Below, piece after piece: positions 48,252 to 56,043 of a stretch of DNA of 64,000 nt (position 1 is the first letter of the stretch; every line of letters starts with the position of its first letter). The DNA comes from Syntrophobacter fumaroxidans MPOB (lineage in GTDB: Bacteria; Desulfobacterota; Syntrophobacteria; Syntrophobacterales; Syntrophobacteraceae), in assembly GCF_000014965.1 (NCBI RefSeq), contig NC_008554.1:62001-126000 (forward strand), in the 5' to 3' direction. The position numbers were made by a program, and so were the translations under genes. The notes under the pieces were generated by a model. The model was not told the origin of the DNA and did no database searches. It was given only the letters and a program-made list of their open reading frames with translations.

Positions 48252-49904
48252 ATGAACGCTTGGAGTGTGTGCGGTCGTTGGCTTGCGGGGGCGGCACTGG
48301 CTGCCGTGTTCTTTTCATCCGTGCCGGGGTGGGCGCAAATCAAGGTGCTCGACGAGAACCAGGCGCCGGGTCGAGCCATGGCTCAACAGGCCACGAAAGG
48401 TCGGGAAATCTGGATTACCGCCGACCATTCGCTCCACCCCATTCTTAAGAAAGAATTCAAGTCGGGACCTGAAGTGACCGAGTCCTGCCTCTCCTGTCAC
48501 GAGTTGGCGGCTGGGCAGTTTCAGAAGACCATCCACTGGACCTGGCTCGATCCCAATGTCGATCCGAAGCTCAGGGTCGGCAAGGGCGGCCTGAGCATGA
48601 ACAACTTCTGCATCAACATTCAATCCAACGAACCGCGCTGCACTTCGTGCCATGCCGGCTATGGCTGGAAGGACAAGACATTCGATTTCAGCAACGCCCA
48701 TAGCGTCGATTGTCTGGCGTGTCACGAACAGACGGGCACCTATCACAAGTTTCCCACCGGCGCCGGGAATCCGGTGAGCGAACCGACGGTTTTCAAGGAG
48801 GACGGCAAGACCTACATGCCGCCGGAATGGAACAAGGTGGCCCAGAGTGTCGGCCGGCCGACGCGGCAGAACTGCGGCACCTGTCATTTTTTCGGGGGAG
48901 GTGGAGATGGCGTCAAGCACGGGGACATGGATTCCTCGCTCATGAAGCCCAACAAAGAGCTCGATGTGCACATGGGAACCGATGGGCAGAACTTCGACTG
49001 TGTGCGCTGTCATACCACCAGGGTCCACCATATCGCCGGCCGCATCTATTCGACTCCGGCGGCCAAAGGTCGAAAAAGCCTGATCGAAGACGATCTTACG
49101 CCCAAGATCATGTGCGAGTCCTGCCACTCGCGCACGCCGCACAAACCGGGTGTTAAAGCCAATGCGCACACGGACAAGGTGGCCTGTCAGAGCTGTCATA
49201 TTTCGACCTATGCTCGAGTCAACCCCACGACCATGTGGTGGGATTGGTCCAAAGCGGGGCAGATGAAGGAAGGCAAGCCGTACAAGGAACTGGATGAGTT
49301 CGGCAAGCCCGGGTACGATACGAAAAAGGGTGAGTTCAAATGGGCCAGGAACGTGGTTCCTGAATACTACTGGTTCAACGGTTCCCTTACCACTCTGACC
49401 GCCAGGGACACCATCGATCCGAGCGGCGTGGTTGCCGTCGGCTGGCCGAACGGCGACAAGAACGACGCCAATGCGCGAATCTTCCCCTTCAAGGTTCACC
49501 GTGGCCGGCAACCCTATGACAAGGTGAACAAAACGCTGGTGATTCCGCGGTTGTTCGGCAAGGAAGGCACGGGGGCCTACTGGGCCGACTACGACTGGGA
49601 CAAATCCGCCGCCGCGGGCATGGCCTATGCCGGCCTGCCGTTCAGCGGGGAACTGGGATTTGTCGACTCCACCTACGTCTTTCCCATCACGCACATGGTA
49701 GCCCCTAAAGACAAGGCCGTCCAATGCCAGGAATGCCACTCAAAGAACGGTCGTCTGCGGAATCTGGGCGGTTTTTACATGCCCGGCCGTGATGTCAACA
49801 AGCCAATCCAGGTGATGGGGTGGATCCTGGTCCTGGGTTCACTGGCGGGGGTCTTTTTCCACGGTTTGGGTCGGATGGTCGCCAGAGGCAAAAAGGAGGA
49901 CTGA
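48252..49904 (+). CDS. Octaheme c-type cytochrome, tetrathionate reductase (Otr)-like
   Basis: A 550-residue exported cytochrome with signal peptide (cleavage near residue 28, PGWA). Eight CxxCH motifs are present: residues 79, 130, 154, 208, 250, 288 and 312 start the first seven, and CQECH near 494 the eighth. The haem spacing and NNFCINIQSNEPRC block fit the tetrathionate-reductase-family octaheme cytochromes, which also reduce nitrite and hydroxylamine in vitro. A C-terminal helix (VMGWILVLGSLAGVFF) anchors it to the membrane. GGAGGAAG precedes the ATG at 48252. It lies 3 bp before a cytochrome b gene. Confidence 0.9.
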   Translation: MNAWSVCGRWLAGAALAAVFFSSVPGWAQIKVLDENQAPGRAMAQQATKGREIWITADHSLHPILKKEFKSGPEVTESCLSCHELAAGQFQKTIHWTWLDPNVDPKLRVGKGGLSMNNFCINIQSNEPRCTSCHAGYGWKDKTFDFSNAHSVDCLACHEQTGTYHKFPTGAGNPVSEPTVFKEDGKTYMPPEWNKVAQSVGRPTRQNCGTCHFFGGGGDGVKHGDMDSSLMKPNKELDVHMGTDGQNFDCVRCHTTRVHHIAGRIYSTPAAKGRKSLIEDDLTPKIMCESCHSRTPHKPGVKANAHTDKVACQSCHISTYARVNPTTMWWDWSKAGQMKEGKPYKELDEFGKPGYDTKKGEFKWARNVVPEYYWFNGSLTTLTARDTIDPSGVVAVGWPNGDKNDANARIFPFKVHRGRQPYDKVNKTLVIPRLFGKEGTGAYWADYDWDKSAAAGMAYAGLPFSGELGFVDSTYVFPITHMVAPKDKAVQCQECHSKNGRLRNLGGFYMPGRDVNKPIQVMGWILVLGSLAGVFFHGLGRMVARGKKED

Positions 49905-49907
49905 GCC

Positions 49908-50576
49908 ATGACGCAGACTGAGATGGTCAACGTCTATCTTTACACCCGGTACGAAAGATTCTGGCACTGGCTGCAGACCACTCTCATCGTGCTGCTGCTG
50001 ATGACGGGATTCGAGATAAACGGCCTGTTCCGGCTTTTCGGGTTCAAACTGGCCACCGAGATCCACGAGTACGCCGGTCTTTCCTGGCTCATCGCTTTTG
50101 CCTTTTTTGTCTTCTGGCTCTTCACTACGGGAGAATGGCGCCAGTACATCCCCACCACCAGGAAGATGCTGACCGTTATCCGCTATTACACTTACGGGAT
50201 CTTCCGCGGGGAAGCCCACCCCGTTCCGAAACGCAAGGACGCCAAACACAACCCTTTGCAGCGATTGGTGTACCTTTCCCTGGCGGCGATTCTCCTCCCC
50301 ATCCAGATGATCACCGGCTTTCTCTACTGGGGTTACAATTCCTGGCCGGACTGGGGACTGAATTGGCTGTCCCTGGAGGTGGTTGCGAGCATCCATCTGG
50401 CCGGGGCCTTCGGCGTTCTCTCTTTTCTGATTGTGCACCTGTACATGATCACTACCGGCCACACGCTTTTCGCCCACACCAGAGCCATGATCACCGGTTG
50501 GGAACAGGTGGCGGAGGGTACTCCGATCGACGATTGGGAGCGCAAGGATCGCGGGAAATCGGCGGAGTGTTCCTGA
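49908..50576 (+). CDS. Cytochrome b561/Ni-Fe-hydrogenase-type cytochrome b subunit
   Basis: A 222-residue membrane protein with four predicted helices and histidines in the HWLQTTLIVLLL, EIHEYAGLSW, ASIHLAGAF and IVHLYMITTGH segments, which could ligate two b-haems. It resembles the cytochrome b subunits of formate dehydrogenase, hydrogenase or thiosulfate reductase. Three bp separate it from the octaheme cytochrome, so the pair should form a quinol-cytochrome electron path across the membrane. The direction of flow is not certain from sequence. Confidence 0.88.
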   Translation: MTQTEMVNVYLYTRYERFWHWLQTTLIVLLLMTGFEINGLFRLFGFKLATEIHEYAGLSWLIAFAFFVFWLFTTGEWRQYIPTTRKMLTVIRYYTYGIFRGEAHPVPKRKDAKHNPLQRLVYLSLAAILLPIQMITGFLYWGYNSWPDWGLNWLSLEVVASIHLAGAFGVLSFLIVHLYMITTGHTLFAHTRAMITGWEQVAEGTPIDDWERKDRGKSAECS

Positions 50577-50748
50577 GAGAGCGCCGGCGTCCGGGTATCG
50601 TATTGCCGCGTTAACAATCGACAGGCGCAGTCCGACAGCTTGAAAACCCCCGGTGGAGCTTCTACTCCTTTTGACCTCATCGTGTATTGCTTTCTCGATG
50701 AAGGTGGGTACACCTTGCCGGCAGGGGCTTATCCTTGTTGCTGTGTAC

Positions 50749-51945
50749 TCAAAACAATGCCACACCGACGGCACCGGCGGCAACCATCACAACCGCAATG
50801 GCCAGTTTGGCTCGCCACAATGCGAGCACCGCCAGGGCCAGGGCAAAAATTCCCAAGGCCCGCCAGTCGCCGATTCCCGCCCGAAGCAGGTTGAGGGTGG
50901 TGACCGCCATCAATCCCACCACCGCGGCAGTAATCCCGTCGAGGAACGCATGCAGGCGTTCATTTTGAATGACTCTCTCGAGGGTGCTGTGGCCGATCAA
51001 GGTGAAGCCGAAAGCCGGGAGGAATATGGCCGTCGTCATGATCAAAGCCCCCAGGCCACCTCCGGCAACGAAGCCGACGAACGTGGCGAAGATGATGAGC
51101 GGCGCCGGAAGCGTGCCCGAAAGCGCCAGGCCGTCCAGGAACTGGGCATTGGTCATCCAGGCCTGCACCGCGACAGCGTCATGCTGCAGGAAGGCGATCA
51201 CCGTGTAGGCCCCACCGAAAGTCAGCATCCCGCTTCTCAGGCCGGAAACGAACAGACCGGGAAGGGAGGCCGCATGGATGGCTCCCGTCGGTGGCTGGTT
51301 GATGTTATGCAAGACCCCCGATCCCTGTACTTTCCACGCGAGAATGACACCCGCCACGAACAGGGCGCTGACCAGATAGAACCAGGTGCGCCGTTCCTCT
51401 TTGATAAGCAGGTATGCCGCTCCCCCAACCGTAAGGGTCAACAGGAAGGGCGTACCGAGCACCTCGGCCAGGACCGCCATGGCGGCGATGCCCCATAGAT
51501 AGGCATTCGTCAGGCTGTGGCCGCCAATGCGATGAATGGCCCGCACAATGAGGGCACCGACCGCTGCCTGAAGACCCAGAAAAACCGCCTGGAACCGGGG
51601 GATAGCCATTCCGTAGGACAGATAGAACCAGGACAAGAGGAACATGAGGACGAACCCGGGCAACATGAAGCCGAGGCCGGCGAGGAAACCTCCGAAGCGA
51701 CCGCGATTCACCATGCCAAAGTAAACGCACAGTTCGTGCGCTTCGGGACCTGGAAGGGCTTGATAGAGACCCAGCACGCGATTAAAGCGCTCCGGGGAGA
51801 CCCACTTCTCCTCTTCGACCAGTTCCTGACGGATCATGGCGATTTGGGCAATGGGGCCGCCCCATGCCAGCAATCCGAAGCGCAGAAACCTCCAAAAGAG
51901 CGCCGGGTAGCTCTCCGCAATGATTTCAGGAGTGTGGTTTTGCAT
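50749..51945 (-). CDS. chrA: Chromate transporter ChrA
   Basis: ChrA exports chromate with the proton motive force. The 398-residue, long-chain form has two homologous CHR domains. LRFGLLAWGGPIAQIAMI begins the first and SGMLTFGGAYTVIAFLQ the second, and the ALPGPEAHELCVYFG motif is intact. AAGGAA lies seven bases before the ATG at 51945. It closes the minus-strand chr operon after the rhodanese gene, about 100 bp away. Confidence 0.95.
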   Translation of the reverse strand: MQNHTPEIIAESYPALFWRFLRFGLLAWGGPIAQIAMIRQELVEEEKWVSPERFNRVLGLYQALPGPEAHELCVYFGMVNRGRFGGFLAGLGFMLPGFVLMFLLSWFYLSYGMAIPRFQAVFLGLQAAVGALIVRAIHRIGGHSLTNAYLWGIAAMAVLAEVLGTPFLLTLTVGGAAYLLIKEERRTWFYLVSALFVAGVILAWKVQGSGVLHNINQPPTGAIHAASLPGLFVSGLRSGMLTFGGAYTVIAFLQHDAVAVQAWMTNAQFLDGLALSGTLPAPLIIFATFVGFVAGGGLGALIMTTAIFLPAFGFTLIGHSTLERVIQNERLHAFLDGITAAVVGLMAVTTLNLLRAGIGDWRALGIFALALAVLALWRAKLAIAVVMVAAGAVGVALF

Positions 51946-52049
51946 GAAAGGCTTCCTTGCGTTCGTTAGTGAGGCCAAAGCGTCTCCGTAGCCTGTGCAA
52001 ATACAGGGGATTTCATTGCTCGACGCGACAGGCATCCATCCCTGGCCCT

Positions 52050-52370
52050 TCATCGATCCTCTTTGGCGCTAAGATCCCAGCCCGCCAGACCTCCCTCCAA
52101 ATACTTCACTCGGACCTGGTTCTCTGCCGGCTTCGCCGACACAGGCCGGCTGACGGGGCCGCCGCGCACGCAATACACAATCACGGTCTTGTCCCTGGGA
52201 AGCTCCCTGCTCCAGTCATCCACCTGCTCGGGATCTTTCCATTGGGCACCGGGAATGAGGCGCGGGTCGGTTTCAAAATCGGTCTTGCGACGCACGTCGA
52301 TGACGACCGTCTCGTCCGGCGCGTCAGCAAGCGCTCTCTTCAGTTCTTCCGGATCCACCGAGCATTTCAC
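52050..52370 (-). CDS. Rhodanese-domain protein
   Basis: A 106-residue single-domain rhodanese with active-site cysteine in VYCVRGG and the VVIDVRRKTDF and YLEGGLAGW blocks. The GTG start at 52370 overlaps the stop of the MFS gene (GTGA), with AAAGGA upstream, indicating coupling; longer frames upstream are noise. Rhodaneses are common partners in chromate-resistance clusters, where they may handle thiol or sulfur stress (inference). Confidence 0.88.
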   Translation of the reverse strand: MKCSVDPEELKRALADAPDETVVIDVRRKTDFETDPRLIPGAQWKDPEQVDDWSRELPRDKTVIVYCVRGGPVSRPVSAKPAENQVRVKYLEGGLAGWDLSAKEDR

Positions 52371-53623
52371 GGCAATCCTTTCCGGTGACGACGACGCCAA
52401 ACGCGCGAAGTGACCATGGATGTTCGAGATTCCACCTTTACCCCCAGGATAAAGACCGGGAGGGCAACAACCAGCGCGGCGCTCATGATGGAGAAGGCCG
52501 GAAGGTAGCCCCAGGAGGCGATGAGCACCCCCGCCAGAATGGGACCCGATGCATGGCCCACATCGAAGATGGTCCCGAAGGTCCCCATGGCCGTGCCAAA
52601 ATGCCGTTCCTGGCAAAGGTCGGCAACCAGAGCCGCCGAAGACGAGGTCACGAAGGCTTCCCCCAGACCGAACAGGAGTGAAGCCAAAATCAAAAGCTCA
52701 AACCGTGTAAGAAGGGGGATTGCGGCAAAGGCCACGGCACAAGCCAACATGCCGATGACGATGGCCGGTTTGCGCCCGTAGCGGTCCGAGAGGCGACCCA
52801 TCAAGGGTTTGGACACGATGGTGACGAGCACTTGCGCCCCCCACAGGAGACCGGCCTGGAATTCGTTGAGCCCGGCCACTTTCACCGCGTAGATGGGAAG
52901 GAAGGCCTCCAGGGCGCCCATGGTCATGTTCTGGAGCCCTTCCATGCTGGAGGTAAGAACCACTCTGCGGTCGCTCACCACCTCCCGAATCCCGGCTCCG
53001 AACTGTGCGAGCGATGCCTTGAGACCCACTTGGGTCACGGTTTCATCTCCACCGGCAAGGAGTTTTCCCCCCAGTATCAGAGCCACACATCCGAACGCCC
53101 CGCTTGCCAGGTAAACCCAGTGGAAGTGCTCCAGGGAAGGGCTGCCGGATCGCGCCAGGGTGAACAACAAAAAACCTCCCAGGGGGGCCCCCAGGAGGCT
53201 ACCGGCGATGGTGACCGACGAGAACCAGGAGAGCATCTCTCCCTTGCGGCACCCCGCCACGTCGGCCACCACCGCCATGGCCACGGGGCCGTAAACGGCC
53301 GTGGCGAATCCGTGAACAAAACGAACGATGAGCAGCAGCGCGGCATCTTTTACCCAGAAGTAGGCGAAGGGGGTCAGGGCAAAGACGACCAGGCCCACCA
53401 GCATGGTTTTTCGACGGCCGATGACATCCGACAGCGCACCGGAGGGGAGTTTGAAAAAAATCCCCGTCACCGTGGAAATGCCCACGACCCAGCCAATGAT
53501 CTCTGGTGCTGCCCCCAGATAGAGGGCGAAGAGGGGCAACACCGGACTTCTGGCCAGGGCATAGGACAACCGGGCGAAGAAACCCACCGCACACAGCCCA
53601 AACAGTTGACTGAATGGATTCAT
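52367..53623 (-). CDS. MFS transporter (multidrug/metabolite type)
   Basis: A 418-residue protein with twelve predicted helices. The loop 2-3 motif SGALSDVIGRRKTM and its C-half copy GRLSDRYGRKPA mark the major facilitator superfamily. The substrate is unknown. ATG at 53623; upstream TTG at 53656 is less likely. It overlaps the rhodanese gene by 4 bp and follows the DUF2148 gene by 55 bp, so it is probably in the same chromate-responsive transcript. Confidence 0.9.
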   Translation of the reverse strand: MNPFSQLFGLCAVGFFARLSYALARSPVLPLFALYLGAAPEIIGWVVGISTVTGIFFKLPSGALSDVIGRRKTMLVGLVVFALTPFAYFWVKDAALLLIVRFVHGFATAVYGPVAMAVVADVAGCRKGEMLSWFSSVTIAGSLLGAPLGGFLLFTLARSGSPSLEHFHWVYLASGAFGCVALILGGKLLAGGDETVTQVGLKASLAQFGAGIREVVSDRRVVLTSSMEGLQNMTMGALEAFLPIYAVKVAGLNEFQAGLLWGAQVLVTIVSKPLMGRLSDRYGRKPAIVIGMLACAVAFAAIPLLTRFELLILASLLFGLGEAFVTSSSAALVADLCQERHFGTAMGTFGTIFDVGHASGPILAGVLIASWGYLPAFSIMSAALVVALPVFILGVKVESRTSMVTSRVWRRRHRKGLP

Positions 53624-53678
53624 GGTCTTTGATTCCGTCGCTGGTTCGACATCCAAGGTACCCCGCCCCCATAGGTTT

Positions 53679-54239
53679 TTAGCGGCCTTTTACCGCAGGG
53701 ACCTTGCCGTCATAGCCGATGATTTTTCCGGTGATGCTCACCTGAACGCCCATGACCATCTCGGCATCGATGAGCCCAAGGGCGCGGGCCACGGCACCAA
53801 ACCGCTGCCGCACCCGGTTGTCGATGTTGAGAAGAACGACTGTTTTAGCCGCCGATGCCAGGGCCGCCCCGATGTCCATCATGCGCATGACACAGTGTGG
53901 CCCGGTGTATTCCCGGTCTTTCTCGCCTGGCTGCCGTTCCTTATTCAATTCAGCGCATGTCGGGAATCCGCAGGCACCGCAATGGCAGCCCGCAGCCTGG
54001 AACTTTTTCAGCCCAACCACAAGCGCTGCCTCCGAGTGCTCGATGTTGCCAGCGTCCCGGAGTTAATAGTCTTCGTTCCCACTCCTCGGCGCATAGGATT
54101 TCATACTTTCGGCATTGCGCTTCAAGTCCTCTTCTCCGCCGATAACGACGATCTCCGGAAAATCCTTGCCGCCTGCCTTTGGGGCGGTTCTGGCCGCAGC
54201 GGCCATGAGAATTGCAGCCATCGTTGCGACCTGTTTCAT
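53679..54239 (-). pseudogene. DUF2148 ferredoxin-like gene interrupted by an in-frame TAA
   Basis: One frame runs from the ATG at 54239 to 53679 (187 codons, the family's normal length) but is cut by a single TAA at 54065-54063. The first 58 codons encode an AAAARTAPKAGGKDFPEIVV-type start, and the part after the stop encodes VGLKKFQAAGCHCGACGFP, GPHCVMRMMDIG and LLNIDNRVRQRFG, all typical of DUF2148 proteins with an iron-sulfur CxxCxxxxC motif. No frameshift is needed; a single base change (for example TTA to TAA) explains it. It could be a real loss of function or a sequencing error. A GTG at 54020 could restart the C-terminal part (113 residues). Confidence 0.75.
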
Positions 54240-54280
54240 CGAGCTGTTCCTTTCTGTAATGCATAACCTGCCTACATAAT

Positions 54281-54297
54281 GTAACTAACGTTACTTT
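54281..54297. promoter_or_regulatory. Operator 1 of the chr region (GTAA-N6-TTAC)
   Basis: The palindrome GTAAC-TAAC-GTTAC (54281-54294), extended to GTAACTAACGTTACTTT, overlaps the -10 box and start of the minus-strand promoter. A near copy lies at 54403. A repressor site is inferred. Confidence 0.6.
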
Positions 54298-54324
54298 AAT
54301 ATCCATGCTCGAGTTTCTTGTCAA
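54296..54324 (-). promoter_or_regulatory. Promoter of the DUF2148-MFS-rhodanese-chrA operon
   Basis: On the minus strand, TTGACA (54324-54319) and TATTAA (54301-54296) with a 17-bp spacer. Operator 1 begins at the -10 box and covers the predicted start. Confidence 0.65.
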
Positions 54325-54382
54325 GTGGGCAATTGAAGGCCGAACGACAATTATTCTTTGGCTTAACGGGATTGACTTTCCC

Positions 54383-54413
54383 TTGAACAGGCGGTAGTTA
54401 GTGTAACTACAAT
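54383..54413 (+). promoter_or_regulatory. Promoter of the split chrB genes
   Basis: TTGAAC (54383-54388) and TACAAT (54408-54413) with a long 19-bp spacer, the geometry that often needs an activator or DNA distortion. Operator 2 overlaps the -10, and a longer palindrome GTAGTTA-GTG-TAACTAC lies at 54394-54410. Confidence 0.55.
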
Positions 54414-54419
54414 TACTTT
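54403..54419. promoter_or_regulatory. Operator 2 of the chr region (GTAA-N6-TTAC)
   Basis: GTAACTACAATTACTTT differs from operator 1 at only three central bases and keeps GTAA and TTAC at the same spacing. It covers the -10 and start of the chrB promoter. ChrB proteins are reported chromate-sensing regulators, so self-control is a good guess. Confidence 0.6.
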
Positions 54420-54445
54420 TTCTGATCGATTCGAGGAGCTATTGA

Positions 54446-54916
54446 ATGGATTGGATCATGCTCATCACCAAGTTGCCTCGTGCCCGCACCACCGCGGTCA
54501 AGGTCGCCCTGTGGCGCAAGCTCAAGCGTCTCGGGGTCTACACGCTCCAGGATTCCGTGTATGTGCTGCCGCGCTCGGATCGGACGCTGGAGCTGCTGGA
54601 GTGGGTGGCTGCCGAGCTGCGCGAAGGAGGGGGAGAGGCCTCGGTTTGGGAGGTGATGGCGCGGACTGAAACTCAAGAGCGGGAAATGCGCGAATTCTTC
54701 CTGGAACAGGCCAACGCGCAGTACCGCAAAATCTTGGAGGATGCGCGAAAGGGTCTGGATCTAGAGCGGCTGCAGCAGTTGTGGAGCCAGTTCCACAAAG
54801 TGAAAACGCAGGATTACCTTAAGTCGCCGCTTGCGATGGAAGTAAGGGCAGCCTGTGAGCGCCGGGCTCAGGAAATATCCGAAGCTCGGGAGATGCAAAA
54901 ACGGAGAGACTCATGA
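54446..54916 (+). CDS. chrB: ChrB N-terminal-domain protein
   Basis: A 156-residue protein matching the N-terminal half of ChrB: LITKLPRARTTAVKVALWRKLKRLG and YVLPRSD are typical. The rest is helical and charged. ChrB is usually one chain of about 300 residues; here it ends at 54916 and its stop overlaps the start of the second half by 4 bp (ATGA). GGAG lies before the ATG. The two chains may assemble as a split regulator. Confidence 0.85.
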   Translation: MDWIMLITKLPRARTTAVKVALWRKLKRLGVYTLQDSVYVLPRSDRTLELLEWVAAELREGGGEASVWEVMARTETQEREMREFFLEQANAQYRKILEDARKGLDLERLQQLWSQFHKVKTQDYLKSPLAMEVRAACERRAQEISEAREMQKRRDS

Positions 54917-55332
54917 AATGGATCACCTGGTCGGGTGTGGGCGTGGATCGCATCGCCTGCGCCTGGCTCATTCGCCGCATGGTGGATCGCGATGCGGAGT
55001 TCATCTTCATCCCACGGGGCAGTGACTGGAAGCAGTTGGACGGCATTGCCTTCGATATTCCCGGCGCCAACCTCAGTCACCGGCGAGGGCGATGCACCTT
55101 CTGCACGGTTTTGAAGGAGTATTCGATCAGTGACCGAACCATGGATCAGATTTGTGCCATTGTGGATGCGGCCGACTCAGTCAACGATCTATTGCCGCCG
55201 CCCGAAGCGGCCGGGATCGATGTGATTTGCCGCGGCCTGATCAAAGTCCTGAAGCATGATGTCAAGGCCCTGGAAGTGGGCGCCATTTTGTTTGAGGCAC
55301 TCTATGTCCAATTGGCCGAAGAATTCCAATGA
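54913..55332 (+). CDS. ChrB C-terminal (chromate resistance, PF09828-type) domain protein
   Basis: A 139-residue protein equal to the C-terminal half of ChrB. It starts KWITWSGVGVDRIACAWLIRR and includes the FDIPGANLSHRRGRCTFCTVLKEY segment with a cysteine pair that could bind metal or react with chromate, and IVDAADSV. The translational overlap with the N-terminal gene suggests equal production of both chains. Confidence 0.87.
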   Translation: MKWITWSGVGVDRIACAWLIRRMVDRDAEFIFIPRGSDWKQLDGIAFDIPGANLSHRRGRCTFCTVLKEYSISDRTMDQICAIVDAADSVNDLLPPPEAAGIDVICRGLIKVLKHDVKALEVGAILFEALYVQLAEEFQ

Positions 55333-55429
55333 CTCTTCATCTTACCCGGGGCTTCGGCAACGTGAGACTATCGGAGCGGTACACCGCGAACCTTGACAGA
55401 GGTGGGGCGCCATCCCTGAACGGGTTCTT

Positions 55430-55745
55430 GTGAGTGAGGCGAGAACGCCTCTCGAGGGCAGCCACTGGCGGAACCGCGCATTAAAACGGGCACTGGAACA
55501 GGGGGGTACGCAAGATCAATGCCCACGATCTTCGGCACAGTTACGCCGGCCTGCTGATCCAGGCTGGAGAATCCTTGGCCTATGTACAAGACCAACGGGG
55601 TCACCAAAGCATCCAGGTTGCAGCGGACATCAATGGACACTTGGCTCCGGAAGGAAACAGAGCGGCGGTCGATCGATCGGATGACGACTCTCGCACAACA
55701 ATCCGCAACCAACAACAACAACAACACCAAAGAAAAAGGGCTTAG
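55430..55745 (+). pseudogene. Remnant of a phage-type tyrosine integrase (C-terminal part)
   Basis: The last part reads INAHDLRHSYAGLLIQAGES, then YVQDQRGHQSIQVAADINGH and GNRAAVDR, matching the HxxR and GHxxxxxxxxxY region of phage integrases; the nucleophile position is I-N instead of I-Y, so it would be dead. Upstream, an SHWRNRALKRALEQGG stretch in another frame continues the same domain, so at least one frameshift (near 55506) is present. The N-terminal two thirds are missing. It ends inside the tRNA terminator, immediately beside tRNA-Asp. Confidence 0.75.
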
Positions 55746-55768
55746 CCCAACAGGCTAAGCCCTTTGTT
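55733..55768 (-). terminator. Rho-independent terminator of the tRNA-Val/tRNA-Asp transcript
   Basis: Perfect 13-bp stem AAAGGGCTTAGCC / GGCTAAGCCCTTT (55735-55747, 55753-55765) with a 5-nt loop; on the minus strand it is followed by TTTC. It can also fold on the plus strand. Confidence 0.8.
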
Positions 55769-55773
55769 TTGAC

Positions 55774-55850
55774 TGGCGGGGTCGAAGGGACTTGAACCCT
55801 CGGCCTCCGACGTGACAGGCCGGCGTTATAACCAGCTTAACTACGACCCC
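55774..55850 (-). tRNA. tRNA-Asp (GTC)
   Basis: Minus-strand cloverleaf with acceptor GGGGTCG / CGACCCC, encoded CCA, and anticodon loop CTGTCAC (anticodon GTC). T-loop GTTCAAGT. Confidence 0.95.
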
Positions 55851-55863
55851 GATAAAGTATCCC

Positions 55864-55939
55864 TGGTAGGCGGAACAGGGCTCGAACCTGTGACCCCCGG
55901 CTTGTAAGGCCGATGCTCTCCCAGCTGAGCTATCCGCCC
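55864..55939 (-). tRNA. tRNA-Val (TAC)
   Basis: Minus-strand cloverleaf with acceptor GGGCGGA / TCCGCCT, encoded ACCA, and anticodon loop CTTACAA (anticodon TAC). It precedes tRNA-Asp by 13 bp on the same transcript. Confidence 0.95.
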
Positions 55940-55995
55940 TCTTGACGATCGGCCGGGGCAGAAGCGTTCCGCCCTGCGGCGCACATGAGACTCTC

Positions 55996-56024
55996 TATGT
56001 ACGTCATAAGGGAGGCGAAGTCAA
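55996..56024 (-). promoter_or_regulatory. Promoter of the tRNA-Val/tRNA-Asp unit
   Basis: On the minus strand TTGACT (56024-56019) and TACATA (56001-55996) with a 17-bp spacer, about 50 bp before tRNA-Val. Confidence 0.5.
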
Positions 56025-56043
56025 GACCCTTTTGGGATCGGCT

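Noticed and set aside
53950-54324. A 124-codon minus-strand frame upstream of the chr genes
   Set aside because: It is a different frame of the DUF2148 gene and covers both promoter and operator; the real frame is the one with the internal TAA.
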